From Microvirga terricola (GTDB lineage Bacteria; Pseudomonadota; Alphaproteobacteria; Rhizobiales; Beijerinckiaceae): a DNA stretch of 64,000 bases. This document shows positions 43,901 to 52,240 of the stretch, piece by piece. The DNA lies in assembly GCF_011777495.1 (NCBI RefSeq), contig NZ_JAATJS010000001.1, forward strand, positions 806,001 to 870,000. The letters run 5' to 3'. Each line of letters begins with the position of its first letter. Within the stretch, counting starts at the first letter, position 1. The notes below the pieces were generated by a model. It worked only from the letters and a program-made list of their open reading frames with translations. It searched no databases and was not told the DNA's origin. The position numbers were made by a program, and so were the translations under genes.

Positions 43901-44428
43901 GCGGCCGGTACCGACACCATCATCACGACGGTCAGCTTCTCGCTCAGCGGCAGCACGGGCGTGGAGGTGCTGCAGGCGGCCAATAACGGCGCGGCGATCA
44001 AGCTGATCGGCGACAGCCTCGCCAACGTGCTGATCAGCAATGCCGGCAACAACACGCTCTCGGGCGGTCTGGGTGCCGACACGCTGACCGGCGGCGCGGG
44101 TAAGGACTCGTTCGTGTTCGACACCAAGCTCTCGTCGAGCAACATCGACAAGATCGTGGACTTCAACGTGAAGGATGACACCATCCTCCTCGACAACGCG
44201 ATCTTCAAGAAGCTCGGCGCGGGCACGCTGTCCAAGCCCGGCGCGCTGAACAAGAACTTCTTCACCATCGGAGCCAAGGCGAAGGACAAGGACGACTACA
44301 TCGTCTACGACGCGACGAAGGGCACCCTATCCTACGACGCTGATGGCTCGAGCGCGGGCAAGGCCGTGGTCTTCGCCACGATCAGCAAGGGCCTGAAGAT
44401 GACCTACGCGGACTTACTGATCATCTGA
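40919..44428 (+). CDS. ExeM/NucH-family extracellular nuclease with RTX repeats
   Basis: A 1169-residue secreted protein. Domains in order: lamin-tail domain (about 1-150; WINELHYDNAGADANEFIEI), Calx-beta (about 177-287), an OB-like segment (about 288-410; GVITAIQMTGTTRGFYVQDV), endonuclease/exonuclease/phosphatase domain (about 540-845; ATYNVENLDPND, DLNDFTW, SDHDPL), and RTX calcium repeats (about 855-1080; GNDLIQGHGGNDYLQGDDGN). There is no Sec signal; the RTX C-terminus suggests type I secretion, but no exporter genes are in the window. DNA degradation for biofilm or nutrient use is inferred. Confidence 0.92.
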   Translation: MANVWINELHYDNAGADANEFIEIAGLAGTDLTGWKIQLYDGTTGNTYGTDIALSGVITNTSNGFGFVSVNAVGLQNGAPDGLALVNASGTVVEFLSYEGQFTAANGAASGMTSTNIVAVEDGSTGAAMGSIQRQGTGSSSSDFNTWTTFTSTSTRDGVNSGQTFITPSNDQSLSIVADNVSKVEGNNGVTIFTFTVTRANPSADVTVDWNLTGLGGAGHATADDFTGLTSGTLTFTGSETTKVIEIAVGADTVFEPNEIFSVTLSNASGGTSISTAAATSTILNDDPLAIYKIQGTGHTSEYVGQNVLTTGVITAIQMTGTTRGFYVQDVNGDGDATTSDAIFVFRGSTWTPNVEVGDAVTISGKVAEYKPSGSNDLTLTQFGTDAAVNVTSKGNALPDAVVIGPYGLMPPTGDVTSAAAFYESLEGMRVTIEPTRVVGATNAYGEIWTVIDGAYDPSSLNGRGGLASVGTDYNPERIQIDNIRDSLSMPMVDVGAKLGAVTGILSYGFSNYEVLVGTAPVVTQQSTLQPEVTKVTATNPFFLSFATYNVENLDPNDDDGDADIDSGHFAKVAQHIVKNMGAPAVISLQEIQDDSGSVDNGVVSADKTLQTLVDAIVGAGGPRYKFAYLNPENNKDGGQPGGNIRQAYLYNDDVVDLVPGSLARIVDPDPLVNDAFQSSRKPLIAQFTFNGETYTFINNHLNSKGGDDAIFGSNQPPVLASELQRIEQTKLIKAYVDQLLAADPNANIAVLGDLNDFTWSNPLKVLSGEAAGAQVLFELGDEFIADPNDRTDYIYNGNSQSLDHIYVSAAMLARIEAFDIVRVNSEFDAQQHASDHDPLVARALPFQIARGTDGNDHLVGDDASNALIGSAGNDLIQGHGGNDYLQGDDGNDTLDGGAGADALYGGAGIDTASYVSAATGVTVNLAAPGENTGNAADDTYDSLENLTGSAFNDILSGDAFDNVIDGGLGADLMKGGAGNDTYLVDNAGDRVIDAAGTDTIITTVSFSLSGSTGVEVLQAANNGAAIKLIGDSLANVLISNAGNNTLSGGLGADTLTGGAGKDSFVFDTKLSSSNIDKIVDFNVKDDTILLDNAIFKKLGAGTLSKPGALNKNFFTIGAKAKDKDDYIVYDATKGTLSYDADGSSAGKAVVFATISKGLKMTYADLLII

Positions 44429-44448
44429 TTGGGTGGTCTCAAAAAGGG

Positions 44449-44477
44449 AAGGCCCTCGCGTAAGCGGGGGCCTTTTC
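44449..44477 (+). terminator. Rho-independent terminator of the nuclease gene
   Basis: An 11-bp stem AAGGCCCTCGC / GCGGGGGCCTT (one T-G pair) with GTAA loop, running into TTTT. It starts 20 bp after the nuclease stop. Confidence 0.88.
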
Positions 44478-44497
44478 GTTCGGCGTTTTGCTTCAGT

Positions 44498-45574
44498 CTA
44501 AGTCGCGGCAGCGACACTTCCAGCGAATGCGGGTGCATGGTCCTTTTGTGGCGGTGACATGCGGGTCATGGTTCCATCGCGCTTGACCCAGTGATGATAG
44601 AGGGCTGCGACGACGTGCAGGATCAGCATGGTGACGAAGAGGCGCGCCACGAGGTTATGCACCGGAACGGGCAGATGGAGATAAGGCACGATCCCCGGCA
44701 GTGAGGTCGCGAGCGTCGGCCCCAGAATCTTCGCAATGGAGATGAAGATTCCGCCGAGCGCCAGGAACAGCAAGGCGAAATAGAAGAAGAGGTACACGCC
44801 CCCGACGAGTGCGTGCATAAACCGCGATTGGTCCGGAGCCCGCCCAGGGCGGCGGTCCGCCAGCGTCCACCATGCGAGGCGGATAAGCGTGAGAATTCCG
44901 ACCGTCACACCAATGGTCGCGTGGGCCAGAAAGATCGCTACCCGCGACTCCTCGCCTACATTCTGAATGGCAAAACCGAGCGGGACCGCAAGCAGGATCA
45001 GAAACGCACTGATCCAATGGAGCGCTATCGCTACGGGGCCGTAGCGGTCTTTCGTGCTCTGCAGGCCGCGGACATCCCGATGCGCCGGTTCGGTGCCCTG
45101 TGGCTCCGTACGGCTCGGCAGCATCTGGGCTGTCTGCGTCGCGGCATAGAGATGCTGTGCACTGGCATCGCGGGCCTTCGCAACGGCGTCGTGGAAATCC
45201 TCCGCGGCAAGGATCGTTGCAAACGCGCTCACCTTTTGCCAGGCGCCCGCGAGGGCATTCGCATTCCGCCAGACCACGTAGTTCACATAGCTGATGAAAG
45301 GGCCACCGCTGTCGATCGGCTTGTGCAGCGTCGCCGACACGAAGCCCGGCTGTCGGCGCATCAGCTCTAGTGAACTCGCCCAGTCCTCCTCGAAGAGATC
45401 GGCGTCGCTGCGGGGAACATCGCAGGTCTTGACCATGATGACTTCGCCCGAAGGGCCTTCCGTCACAGACGATCGTCGCCGTGGCGCCCGCGAGGTGACG
45501 TCGTGAGCAGATAAGGTGTGGATCGAGCGGGTGTCGTTAGACGCAAGCTCAGCGGCAGAATGAACAAAGACCAT
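44498..45574 (-). CDS. ABM-fold domain fused to cytochrome b561
   Basis: A 358-residue fusion. Residues about 48-145 form an ABM-like domain with RRQPGFVSATLHKP and YVNYVVWRN. Residues about 175-340 form a four-helix cytochrome b561 with His in AIALHWISAF, His in FLAHATIGV, and LHVVAALYHHW. Both halves are paralogues of the separate genes at 38979 and 38430, in the same order. The N-terminus is not a signal peptide, so the ABM half is probably cytosolic if the first helix is N-in. GTG/ATG choice: the ATG at 45574 has GGGGGG 5 bp upstream. An AT-rich promoter region follows upstream. Confidence 0.87.
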   Translation of the reverse strand: MVFVHSAAELASNDTRSIHTLSAHDVTSRAPRRRSSVTEGPSGEVIMVKTCDVPRSDADLFEEDWASSLELMRRQPGFVSATLHKPIDSGGPFISYVNYVVWRNANALAGAWQKVSAFATILAAEDFHDAVAKARDASAQHLYAATQTAQMLPSRTEPQGTEPAHRDVRGLQSTKDRYGPVAIALHWISAFLILLAVPLGFAIQNVGEESRVAIFLAHATIGVTVGILTLIRLAWWTLADRRPGRAPDQSRFMHALVGGVYLFFYFALLFLALGGIFISIAKILGPTLATSLPGIVPYLHLPVPVHNLVARLFVTMLILHVVAALYHHWVKRDGTMTRMSPPQKDHAPAFAGSVAAAT

Positions 45575-45843
45575 CGTGACCCCCCAGACACTTGGTTCAC
45601 ATATGAACCTCGCACTGTGGCGATCTGTAAGCAACGAATAATTAATCTTCTTTAGTGCAAAGTTAAATTTACTGCGACATGAAATAAAGTATCAATCACA
45701 AATACTATAGTTTTCTTGGAATTGCTTCCCGTAACGATTGTCGCGATGAAGTCGCGGCGCTACTAGAGCGTGTATCGGCGGCGGCGCCTGTCTCTGCTCC
45801 GGTTATGCGGTCGGCGCGCCTTGGGTCTCTTAGGAGTGATGAA

Positions 45844-46635
45844 TCAAGCCGCGAGACGGCCGATGGCCTCGTTCAGGCACGCGACGTGCACGGCCTCGCC
45901 TGCGCGGGCGATGAGGGCGCAGCCCTTGGGCACCTCGCGCCAGCCGCGATCCTTGTCGTCGATGGGTTCGGAGACCACGAGCAGACCGCCGGGCTCCTCG
46001 CGGTAATAGAGGGTCGGCGGCTTGGCATCGCAGGACCAGCGATAGGCAAAGAGGTTTTCGCCGTCGGTGAAGGCCGCGGTGAACCGGAACGGCTCGTCGA
46101 TTCCCGCCGCGCCCATGAGGCCGCACACCGTCTTCAAGGTGCGCGCCATGGCCGCCACGGGTTCCGTGCTGAGGCCGTTGGCAAGCGCCAGCAGGAAGAT
46201 CGCCTCCGAATCCGTGGTGCCGAGGCGGGTGTCGTAAAGCTCGTCCGGGATCAGCGCCTCGAGGCGGCGCTTGATGCGCCCGTAGCCGCCGATCTGCCCG
46301 TTATGCATGAAGAGGTGCCGCCCATGGGCGAAGGGGTGGCAGTTGGAGCGGGTCGTCGACGTGCCGGTGGAAGCGCGCACATGGGCGAAGAACAGGCGCG
46401 AGCGGACCTGATCGCACAGGCTGCGCAGGTTCTCGTCGGACCAGGCGGGCCGGATCTCCCGGTAGAGGCCGGGCTCGTTGCGATCGCCATACCAGCCGAT
46501 ACCGAACCCGTCGCCGTTGGTTTCCGTCTTGGCCTCGACCGCGTGGAGCGACTGATGGACCAGCGAATGCGTCGGCGCGCAGACCAGATCGGCGAGGAAG
46601 ATCGGCTCTCCCCGGTAGGCAAGAAAGCGGCACAT
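45844..46635 (-). CDS. Class II glutamine amidotransferase (YafJ/EgtC-like)
   Basis: A 263-residue protein of the Ntn-hydrolase class II amidotransferase type. The ATG at 46635 (MCRFLAYRGEP), with AAGGA 3-4 bp upstream, places Cys2 at the mature N-terminus as the glutaminase nucleophile. The frame extends to 46671, but that start would bury the cysteine. Other motifs are THSLVHQSLHAVE, NGDGFGIGWYG, HVRASTG and FMHNGQIGG. No synthase partner is adjacent, and ergothioneine genes are not seen. The substrate is unknown. Confidence 0.9.
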   Translation of the reverse strand: MCRFLAYRGEPIFLADLVCAPTHSLVHQSLHAVEAKTETNGDGFGIGWYGDRNEPGLYREIRPAWSDENLRSLCDQVRSRLFFAHVRASTGTSTTRSNCHPFAHGRHLFMHNGQIGGYGRIKRRLEALIPDELYDTRLGTTDSEAIFLLALANGLSTEPVAAMARTLKTVCGLMGAAGIDEPFRFTAAFTDGENLFAYRWSCDAKPPTLYYREEPGGLLVVSEPIDDKDRGWREVPKGCALIARAGEAVHVACLNEAIGRLAA

Positions 46636-46804
46636 CGGTCCTTCATCCCAGAGCGCTTCGTGCGCCCGCATGCGACTTTTTGTTACTATCTTTCCATCAA
46701 GCTGAATAGCCGGTTAATGGCTGGGGCGTTGCGGCGATTCCGGCGATCCCCTAAACCTGAGGCATCAAATCGTGCCGGGGCAACCGGCTTATGGGGGAGA
46801 GACC

Positions 46805-48208
46805 ATGCTACGCCTGATGAGCCTGGCGCTTGCCGCCGCCCTGATGGTCCTGCCCGAGGCAGCCTTCGCGGCGGAACTTGACGGACGCTCGCTCGGCCTC
46901 GTCTGGGCGCTGCCCTTCGCCGGCATTCTTTTGTCCATCGCGCTCTTTCCCCTGCTCGCCCCGGAAGTCTGGGAGCATCACCTCGGCAAGATCGCGGCCC
47001 TATGGGGCCTGCTGGTCCTCGTCCCCATGGCGTTGAGCGAGGGGGCGATGACCGCCCTCCACACGCTCGCGCACACGGCGTTCCTTGAATACATCCCATT
47101 CATCCTGCTGCTGCTGGCCCTCTTCACGGTGGCGGGCGGCATTCTGGTGCGCGGCAACATCCATGGCTCGCCGGCGACCAATACGATGCTGCTCGCCATC
47201 GGCACGGTTCTCGCGAGCTTCATCGGCACGACAGGCGCGTCGATGGTGATGATCCGCCCGGTGCTGCGTGCCAATGACGACCGGCGGCACAATGTGCACG
47301 TGGTCGTGTTCTTCATCTTCCTCGTGTCGAATATCGGCGGCTCGCTGACGCCGCTCGGCGATCCGCCGCTGTTCTTGGGCTTCCTGCGCGGCGTCGACTT
47401 CTTCTGGACAACGCGGCACCTTCTGCCGGGGACCCTTTTCGTCAGCGGGCTGCTGCTGGCGCTGTTCTTCGTGATCGACAGTGTGATCTACAAGAAGGAA
47501 GGTCATTTCAGTCCTGATCCTACGCCGGACAATCCGGTGCGTATTCAGGGCGGCATCAACTTCGTGCTGATCCTCGTCATCATCGGCGCGATCCTGATGA
47601 GCGCGATGGTCGATCTCGGACGGTTCACTTTGCTCGGCGCCGAAATCGAAGTCGCCAATGCATTGCGCGATCTCATCATGATCGCCGTCACGTTGATCTC
47701 GCTTGCGCTGACACCGAAGGTGAGCCGCGCGGACAACGGTTTTTCGTGGGGCCCCATCGTCGAAGTGGCGAAGCTGTTTGCGGGCATCTTCATCACCATC
47801 ATTCCGGTGCTCGCGATCCTGAAAGCGGGGGCGAACGGAGCCTTCGCACCGCTCGTGGCGCTGGTGACGCATCCCGACGGTAGCGCCAACAACGCCGCCT
47901 ATTTCTGGCTCGCGGGCGGCCTGTCCTCGTTCCTCGACAATGCACCGACCTATCTGGTGTTCTTCGAACTGGCGGGCGGCGATCCGCAGGCCCTGATGAC
48001 CAAGGACGCGCTGACGCTCACCGCCATTTCCGCGGGCGCGGTCTTCATGGGCGCGAACTCCTATATCGGCAACGCGCCGAACTTCATGGTCTATGCCATC
48101 GCCCGCGAGGGCGGCGTGAAGATGCCAAGCTTCTTCGGTTATCTGTTGTGGTCCTGCGCGATCCTGATTCCGACCTTCGTGCTCACGACGGTGTTGTTCT
48201 TCAGGTAG
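46805..48208 (+). CDS. Sodium:proton antiporter, NhaD/citrate-transporter-like
   Basis: A 467-residue membrane protein with about 12 hydrophobic segments (ion transporter superfamily). The N-terminus LMSLALAAALMVLPEAAFAA looks like a cleavable leader or first helix. The paired family motifs are SNIGGSLTPLGDPPLFLGFL (first half) and GGLSSFLDNAPTYLVFFELA with GANSYIGNAPNFMVYAIA (second half). The start was set at ATG 46805 with GGGGGAGAG upstream. Na+/H+ exchange is inferred from the NhaD-like motifs. Confidence 0.88.
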   Translation: MLRLMSLALAAALMVLPEAAFAAELDGRSLGLVWALPFAGILLSIALFPLLAPEVWEHHLGKIAALWGLLVLVPMALSEGAMTALHTLAHTAFLEYIPFILLLLALFTVAGGILVRGNIHGSPATNTMLLAIGTVLASFIGTTGASMVMIRPVLRANDDRRHNVHVVVFFIFLVSNIGGSLTPLGDPPLFLGFLRGVDFFWTTRHLLPGTLFVSGLLLALFFVIDSVIYKKEGHFSPDPTPDNPVRIQGGINFVLILVIIGAILMSAMVDLGRFTLLGAEIEVANALRDLIMIAVTLISLALTPKVSRADNGFSWGPIVEVAKLFAGIFITIIPVLAILKAGANGAFAPLVALVTHPDGSANNAAYFWLAGGLSSFLDNAPTYLVFFELAGGDPQALMTKDALTLTAISAGAVFMGANSYIGNAPNFMVYAIAREGGVKMPSFFGYLLWSCAILIPTFVLTTVLFFR

Positions 48209-48223
48209 AACGCGACCTTCTTT

Positions 48224-48242
48224 CCTCCCCCTTGCGGGGAGG
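48224..48242. repeat. Hairpin between convergent genes
   Basis: CCTCCCC / GGGGAGG with a 5-nt loop, between the antiporter and the FAD oxidoreductase stops. It is similar to the C/G-rich palindromes at 29647 and 57559 and may serve as a bidirectional transcription end. Confidence 0.55.
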
Positions 48243-48245
48243 GCT

Positions 48246-49340
48246 TCACGCACCCAATCGCTCCGCCACATCCTCCGCAATCGACAGGCTCGATGTGAGG
48301 CCGGGGCTCTCGATGCCGAAGAGGTGGACGAGGCCGGGAAGGCCGTGCTCCGCCGGACTTTCGATGCAAAAATCCGCCGCCGGTTCGCCAGGGCCGGTGA
48401 GCTTGGGGCGGACGCCGCAATAGTCCGGCGTCAGCGCACCATCCGGCAGGCCGGGCCAATAGCGGCGGATGGAGGCATAGAAGCTTTCCGCGCGCTGCGG
48501 ATCGACGGTGTAGTCCTCGCGCTCGATCCATTCCACGTCCGGCCCGAAGCGCATGCGACCGTTGAGGTCGAGGGTGAGGTGTGTGCCGAGGCCGCCGTCG
48601 ACCGGCGCGGGATAAATGAGGTGCGAGAAGGCGGGCTTGCCGAGACAGCCGAAGTAATTGCCCTTCGCGAGCACAAGGCGTGGCACACGCTCTTGGGCAT
48701 AGCCCTCCGTCGCGCGCGCCACCACTTGCGCGCCGAGGCCCGCCGCGTTGATGACGGCATCGACGGGCAGCACAGTCGGCTCCGCGCCGCCCACATGCGC
48801 TTCCCACGCAGTGCCCGCTTGCACGATGCGTTCGACCGGCGCGTGAAAGGCGATCAGGCCGCCTGCGGCCTCAAGATCGCCCTGGAGCGCCAGCATCAGG
48901 GCGTGGCTGTCGATGATGCCCGTCTCGGAGGACAGAAGCGCGGCGGTGCAGACAAGGTTCGGTTCGAGCGCGTTCGCGGCCGCTTCCGTCAATAACGACA
49001 AGCCCTCGACGCAGTTGGAGAGGCCCTGCGTGTAAATGGATTCGATCTTGGCCTGTTCGCGCTCGTTCGTTGCCAGGATGAGCTTGCCGCATTTGGCGTG
49101 CGGCACGCCGTGGCTCTCGCAGAACGCATAAAGCATCCGCCGCCCGGTGACGCAGTGATGGGCGCGTAGCGACTGGGTCGGGTAGTACATGCCCGCGTGG
49201 ATCACCTCGCTGTTGCGCGAGGACACGCCGTTGCCAATACCGCCCGTCGCTTCCGCAACGATGACCGCGTGGCCGCGCAAGGCCAATGCGCGCGCGACGG
49301 CAAGCCCGACGACGCCTGCTCCGATGACGAGAACGTCCAT
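48246..49340 (-). CDS. FAD-dependent oxidoreductase (LhgO/DAO family)
   Basis: A 364-residue flavoprotein. The dinucleotide motif VIGAGVVGLAVARALALRG starts at residue 5, and VSSRNSEVIHAGMYYP is the typical segment of L-2-hydroxyglutarate oxidase-like proteins. The C-terminal DYCGVRPKL and LFGIESPGLTSSLSIAE complete the DAO fold. Oxidation of a 2-hydroxy acid linked to quinones is inferred. The start was set at MDVLVIGAG (49340), with an upstream ATG at 49358 as the alternative. The pckA terminator lies just upstream on the same strand. Confidence 0.87.
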   Translation of the reverse strand: MDVLVIGAGVVGLAVARALALRGHAVIVAEATGGIGNGVSSRNSEVIHAGMYYPTQSLRAHHCVTGRRMLYAFCESHGVPHAKCGKLILATNEREQAKIESIYTQGLSNCVEGLSLLTEAAANALEPNLVCTAALLSSETGIIDSHALMLALQGDLEAAGGLIAFHAPVERIVQAGTAWEAHVGGAEPTVLPVDAVINAAGLGAQVVARATEGYAQERVPRLVLAKGNYFGCLGKPAFSHLIYPAPVDGGLGTHLTLDLNGRMRFGPDVEWIEREDYTVDPQRAESFYASIRRYWPGLPDGALTPDYCGVRPKLTGPGEPAADFCIESPAEHGLPGLVHLFGIESPGLTSSLSIAEDVAERLGA

Positions 49341-49350
49341 CTCAAACCCC

Positions 49351-49383
49351 AAAAGCAAAACGGCGGCCCGAGAGCCGCCGTTT
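49351..49383 (-). terminator. Rho-independent terminator of pckA
   Basis: A perfect 10-bp stem AAACGGCGGC / GCCGCCGTTT with a 6-nt loop. On the minus strand it is followed by TTTTGCTTTT. It starts 22 bp after the pckA stop. Confidence 0.87.
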
Positions 49384-49405
49384 GCGAAGATAACGAAAGA
49401 ACGCG

Positions 49406-51016
49406 TCAGGCCGCAATCAGAGTCTGCGGGGCTGCGGCGCGCACGTCGGCGTCCACATGCGCCTCGAAGCGCTTGAAGTTCTCGTTGAACATGTCGACGA
49501 GGCGCTTCGCGGTCTGGGCAAAGGCTGCCTTATCCTGCCAGGTCTTGACCGGATAAAGGATGTGCGGCTCGACGCCCGGCACCGAGGTCGGCACCGCGAA
49601 GCCGAAATAGGGATCGCGGCGGAAATCGGCGCGGGAGAGCGAACCGTCGAGCGCTGCGGTGAGCAGGCGGCGCGTGACGCGGATCGGCATGCGGCGGCCG
49701 ATGCCGTACTTGCCGCCGGTCCAGCCGGTGTTGACCAGCCAGCAATCCACATGGTGCTTGGCGATGAGATCGCGCAGCAGGTTGCCGTAGACCGACGGAT
49801 GACGCGGCATGAACGGCGCGCCGAAGCAGGTGGAGAAGGTCGCCTCCGGATCCTTCACGCCCTTTTCCGTGCCTGCCACCTTCGCGGTGTAGCCGGAGAG
49901 GAAGTGATACATGGCTTCCGCAGGCGTCAGCTTGGCGATGGGAGGTAAAACGCCGAAGGCATCGCAGGTAAGCATGACGATGTTCTTCGGTACGCCCGCG
50001 CGGCCGGTCGCGCTCGCGTTGGGAATGAAGTCGAGCGGATAGGCGCAACGCGTGTTTTCCGTCTTCGACGCGTCGTCGAAATCCGGCACGCGGGTGATCG
50101 GGTCGATCACCACGTTCTCCAGCACCGTGCCGAAGCGCTCGGTGGTGGCGAAGATTTCAGGCTCGGCCTCGCGCGACAGGCGGATGGTCTTGGCGTAGCA
50201 GCCGCCCTCGAAGTTGAACACGCTGCTCGGCCCCCAGCCATGCTCGTCGTCGCCGAGCAGGATGCGGTTGGGATCGGCGGAGAGTGTGGTCTTGCCGGTG
50301 CCGGACAGGCCGAAGAATACGGCCACATCGTTGTCGTGACCCACATTGGCCGAGCAGTGCATCGGCATCACGTTCTGCGCGGGCAGCACGAAGTTGAGAT
50401 AGGTGAAGACCGACTTCTTCATCTCGCCGGCGTAAGACGTACCGCCGATCAGCACGATCTTGCGGGTGAAGTCGCAGGCGATGACCGTTTCCGAGCGGCA
50501 GCCATGGCGGGCCGGATCGGCCTTGAAGGTCGGCAGGTCGATGATCGTCAGATCCGGCACATAGCTCTTCAGCTCGGCGAGGTCCGGGCGGATCAGGAGG
50601 TTGCGGATGAAGAGCGAGTGCCAGGCGAATTCGGTGAAAACCCGCGCCTTGACCCGGTAGGCCGGGTCCGCGCCGCCATAGAGGTCCTGTGCGAACAGCT
50701 CCTTGCCCTCGGCATGGGCCAGGAAGTCTTGCAGCAGCGTGTCGAAATGGCCGGGGGTGATGGCGCCGTTGTTGTCCCACCACACCGTGTCTTCGGTGGT
50801 GGCATCGCGCACCACGAACTTGTCCTTAGGGGAGCGGCCGGTGTGCACGCCGGTCTCGGCGAGCAGCGCGCCACCCTTGACCAGCTGGGTCTCCTTGCGG
50901 GTCAGGGACTGCTCGTAGAGCGCGGGGGCCTCGAGATTCCAGAAAACCCGTTTGAGATTGCGAAGGCCGAAAGCCTCAGCGCCATGCGCGCTGTTGAAGA
51001 CGCCGATAGTGTCCAC
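49406..51016 (-). CDS. pckA: Phosphoenolpyruvate carboxykinase (ATP)
   Basis: A 536-residue gluconeogenic enzyme that converts oxaloacetate and ATP to phosphoenolpyruvate. Landmarks are [10 protein letters not shown], the kinase-1 loop [16 protein letters not shown] with [10 protein letters not shown] as the metal site, and the C-terminal [17 protein letters not shown]. The start is GTG at 51016 with AGGAGAAG upstream. It is divergent from chvI across about 500 bp, a conserved rhizobial arrangement consistent with ChvG/ChvI or PTS-linked control of gluconeogenesis. Confidence 0.97.
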   Translation of the reverse strand: MDTIGVFNSAHGAEAFGLRNLKRVFWNLEAPALYEQSLTRKETQLVKGGALLAETGVHTGRSPKDKFVVRDATTEDTVWWDNNGAITPGHFDTLLQDFLAHAEGKELFAQDLYGGADPAYRVKARVFTEFAWHSLFIRNLLIRPDLAELKSYVPDLTIIDLPTFKADPARHGCRSETVIACDFTRKIVLIGGTSYAGEMKKSVFTYLNFVLPAQNVMPMHCSANVGHDNDVAVFFGLSGTGKTTLSADPNRILLGDDEHGWGPSSVFNFEGGCYAKTIRLSREAEPEIFATTERFGTVLENVVIDPITRVPDFDDASKTENTRCAYPLDFIPNASATGRAGVPKNIVMLTCDAFGVLPPIAKLTPAEAMYHFLSGYTAKVAGTEKGVKDPEATFSTCFGAPFMPRHPSVYGNLLRDLIAKHHVDCWLVNTGWTGGKYGIGRRMPIRVTRRLLTAALDGSLSRADFRRDPYFGFAVPTSVPGVEPHILYPVKTWQDKAAFAQTAKRLVDMFNENFKRFEAHVDADVRAAAPQTLIAA

Positions 51017-51518
51017 GAAAGACTTCTCCTGATCGCCAGTCGCCGTCCGGCCTTAACAAGAGGCCGTCGACGAAGGGCCGCTACTGTTCCGTTCAGGCAA
51101 CGTCGGTCGACCGGTCGTCCCCTGCCCAGCAGAGAACGAAATTGGTTCAGCCGACGGTACCGTCAACTGAGGTCGTTCCATCGCATTCTATTTCAAATCA
51201 AGCTAGGCCTCTTTCGGGGTCGCGGCTAAGATTCTTCGACTACAAAATAGCGTTCGGAGCGATTTTCTGCCGCCCCCGTTCATCCCCGGTTGTGCCGCAA
51301 GCCTTTAAAAGCCTGTGATTAAGGCAGGCCCTCTGGTACTTCGTATCTGCGAACCTTATTTAGGCCATGAGAAAGGCGCAGTTGGGCACACTTTTGAGCC
51401 GCCGTATCGCCGGGCCAAGCCTGCCGATCGCAGCAAAACAGAGCTGAAGAGTCTAAATTGGCCGCATTTTCCCTCGAGGAAGTCGCCTTTGCGGAAAATG
51501 CCAAGCAAGGAAGAGTTC
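51017..51518. other. pckA-chvI divergent intergenic region
   Basis: About 500 bp holding both promoters. Apart from the 12-bp palindrome at 51153 and AT-rich stretches near 51185-51260 and 51305, I see no gene or repeat. A frame in phase with chvI is open here but lacks a ribosome-binding site and family resemblance. Confidence 0.6.
51153..51164. promoter_or_regulatory. Perfect palindrome upstream of pckA
   Basis: GACGGTACCGTC is a perfect 12-bp palindrome, about 137 bp upstream of the pckA start codon and in the shared pckA-chvI region. A single copy; the cognate regulator is unknown. Confidence 0.35.
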
Positions 51519-52217
51519 ATGCCAACGATCGCTCTCGTCGACGACGATCGCAACATCCTCACCTCGGTCTCCATCGCTCTTGAGGCGGAAGGGTACCGGA
51601 TCCAGACCTATACCGACGGCGCCTCCGCGCTCGATGGGCTGAAGCATGCCCCGCCGGACCTTGCGATCTTCGACATCAAGATGCCGCGCATGGACGGCAT
51701 GGAGCTTTTGCGCCGCCTGCGCCAAAAATCCGACCTGCCGGTGATCTTCCTAACCTCCAAGGACGAGGAGATCGACGAGCTGTTCGGCCTGAAAATGGGC
51801 GCGGATGACTTCATTCGGAAACCGTTCTCGCAGCGCCTACTGGTCGAGCGTGTGAAGGCCGTTCTGCGCCGGTTCGCCCCGAAGGACCAGACCGCTCCGC
51901 GCGAGGCAGACGCCAAGGCTCTCGAGCGCGGCCAGCTGACGATGGACCCGGAGCGCCACGCCTGCACCTGGAAGGGCGAGCCGGTAACGCTGACTGTTAC
52001 GGAATTCCTGATCCTCCAGGCGCTCGCCACCCGCCCCGGCGTGGTGAAGAGCCGCAACGCGCTCATGGACGCGGCCTATGACGATCAGGTCTATGTCGAC
52101 GACCGCACCATCGACAGCCACATCAAGCGCCTGCGCAAGAAGTTCAAGGCTGTCGACGACAACTTCGAAATGATAGAGACGCTCTACGGTGTCGGTTATC
52201 GGTTCAAGGAAGGCTGA
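51519..52217 (+). CDS. chvI: Response regulator ChvI
   Basis: A 232-residue OmpR/PhoB-type regulator of the acid- and envelope-stress two-component system ChvG-ChvI. The receiver domain is residues 1-120: VDDD at 7-10, phospho-acceptor Asp52 in [10 protein letters not shown], and Lys in FIRKPF. The winged-helix DNA-binding domain is about 140-230 ([24 protein letters not shown]). The ATG at 51519 has AAGGAAGAG upstream. It lies 23 bp before chvG. Confidence 0.95.
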   Translation: MPTIALVDDDRNILTSVSIALEAEGYRIQTYTDGASALDGLKHAPPDLAIFDIKMPRMDGMELLRRLRQKSDLPVIFLTSKDEEIDELFGLKMGADDFIRKPFSQRLLVERVKAVLRRFAPKDQTAPREADAKALERGQLTMDPERHACTWKGEPVTLTVTEFLILQALATRPGVVKSRNALMDAAYDDQVYVDDRTIDSHIKRLRKKFKAVDDNFEMIETLYGVGYRFKEG

Positions 52218-52240
52218 CGCCCGGCATCCTTGGGAAGGGC

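Noticed and set aside
43495..44120. Tandem repeat DNA or CRISPR-like array
   Set aside because: The periodicity comes from RTX nonapeptide codons (GGxGxDxL) within the nuclease gene.
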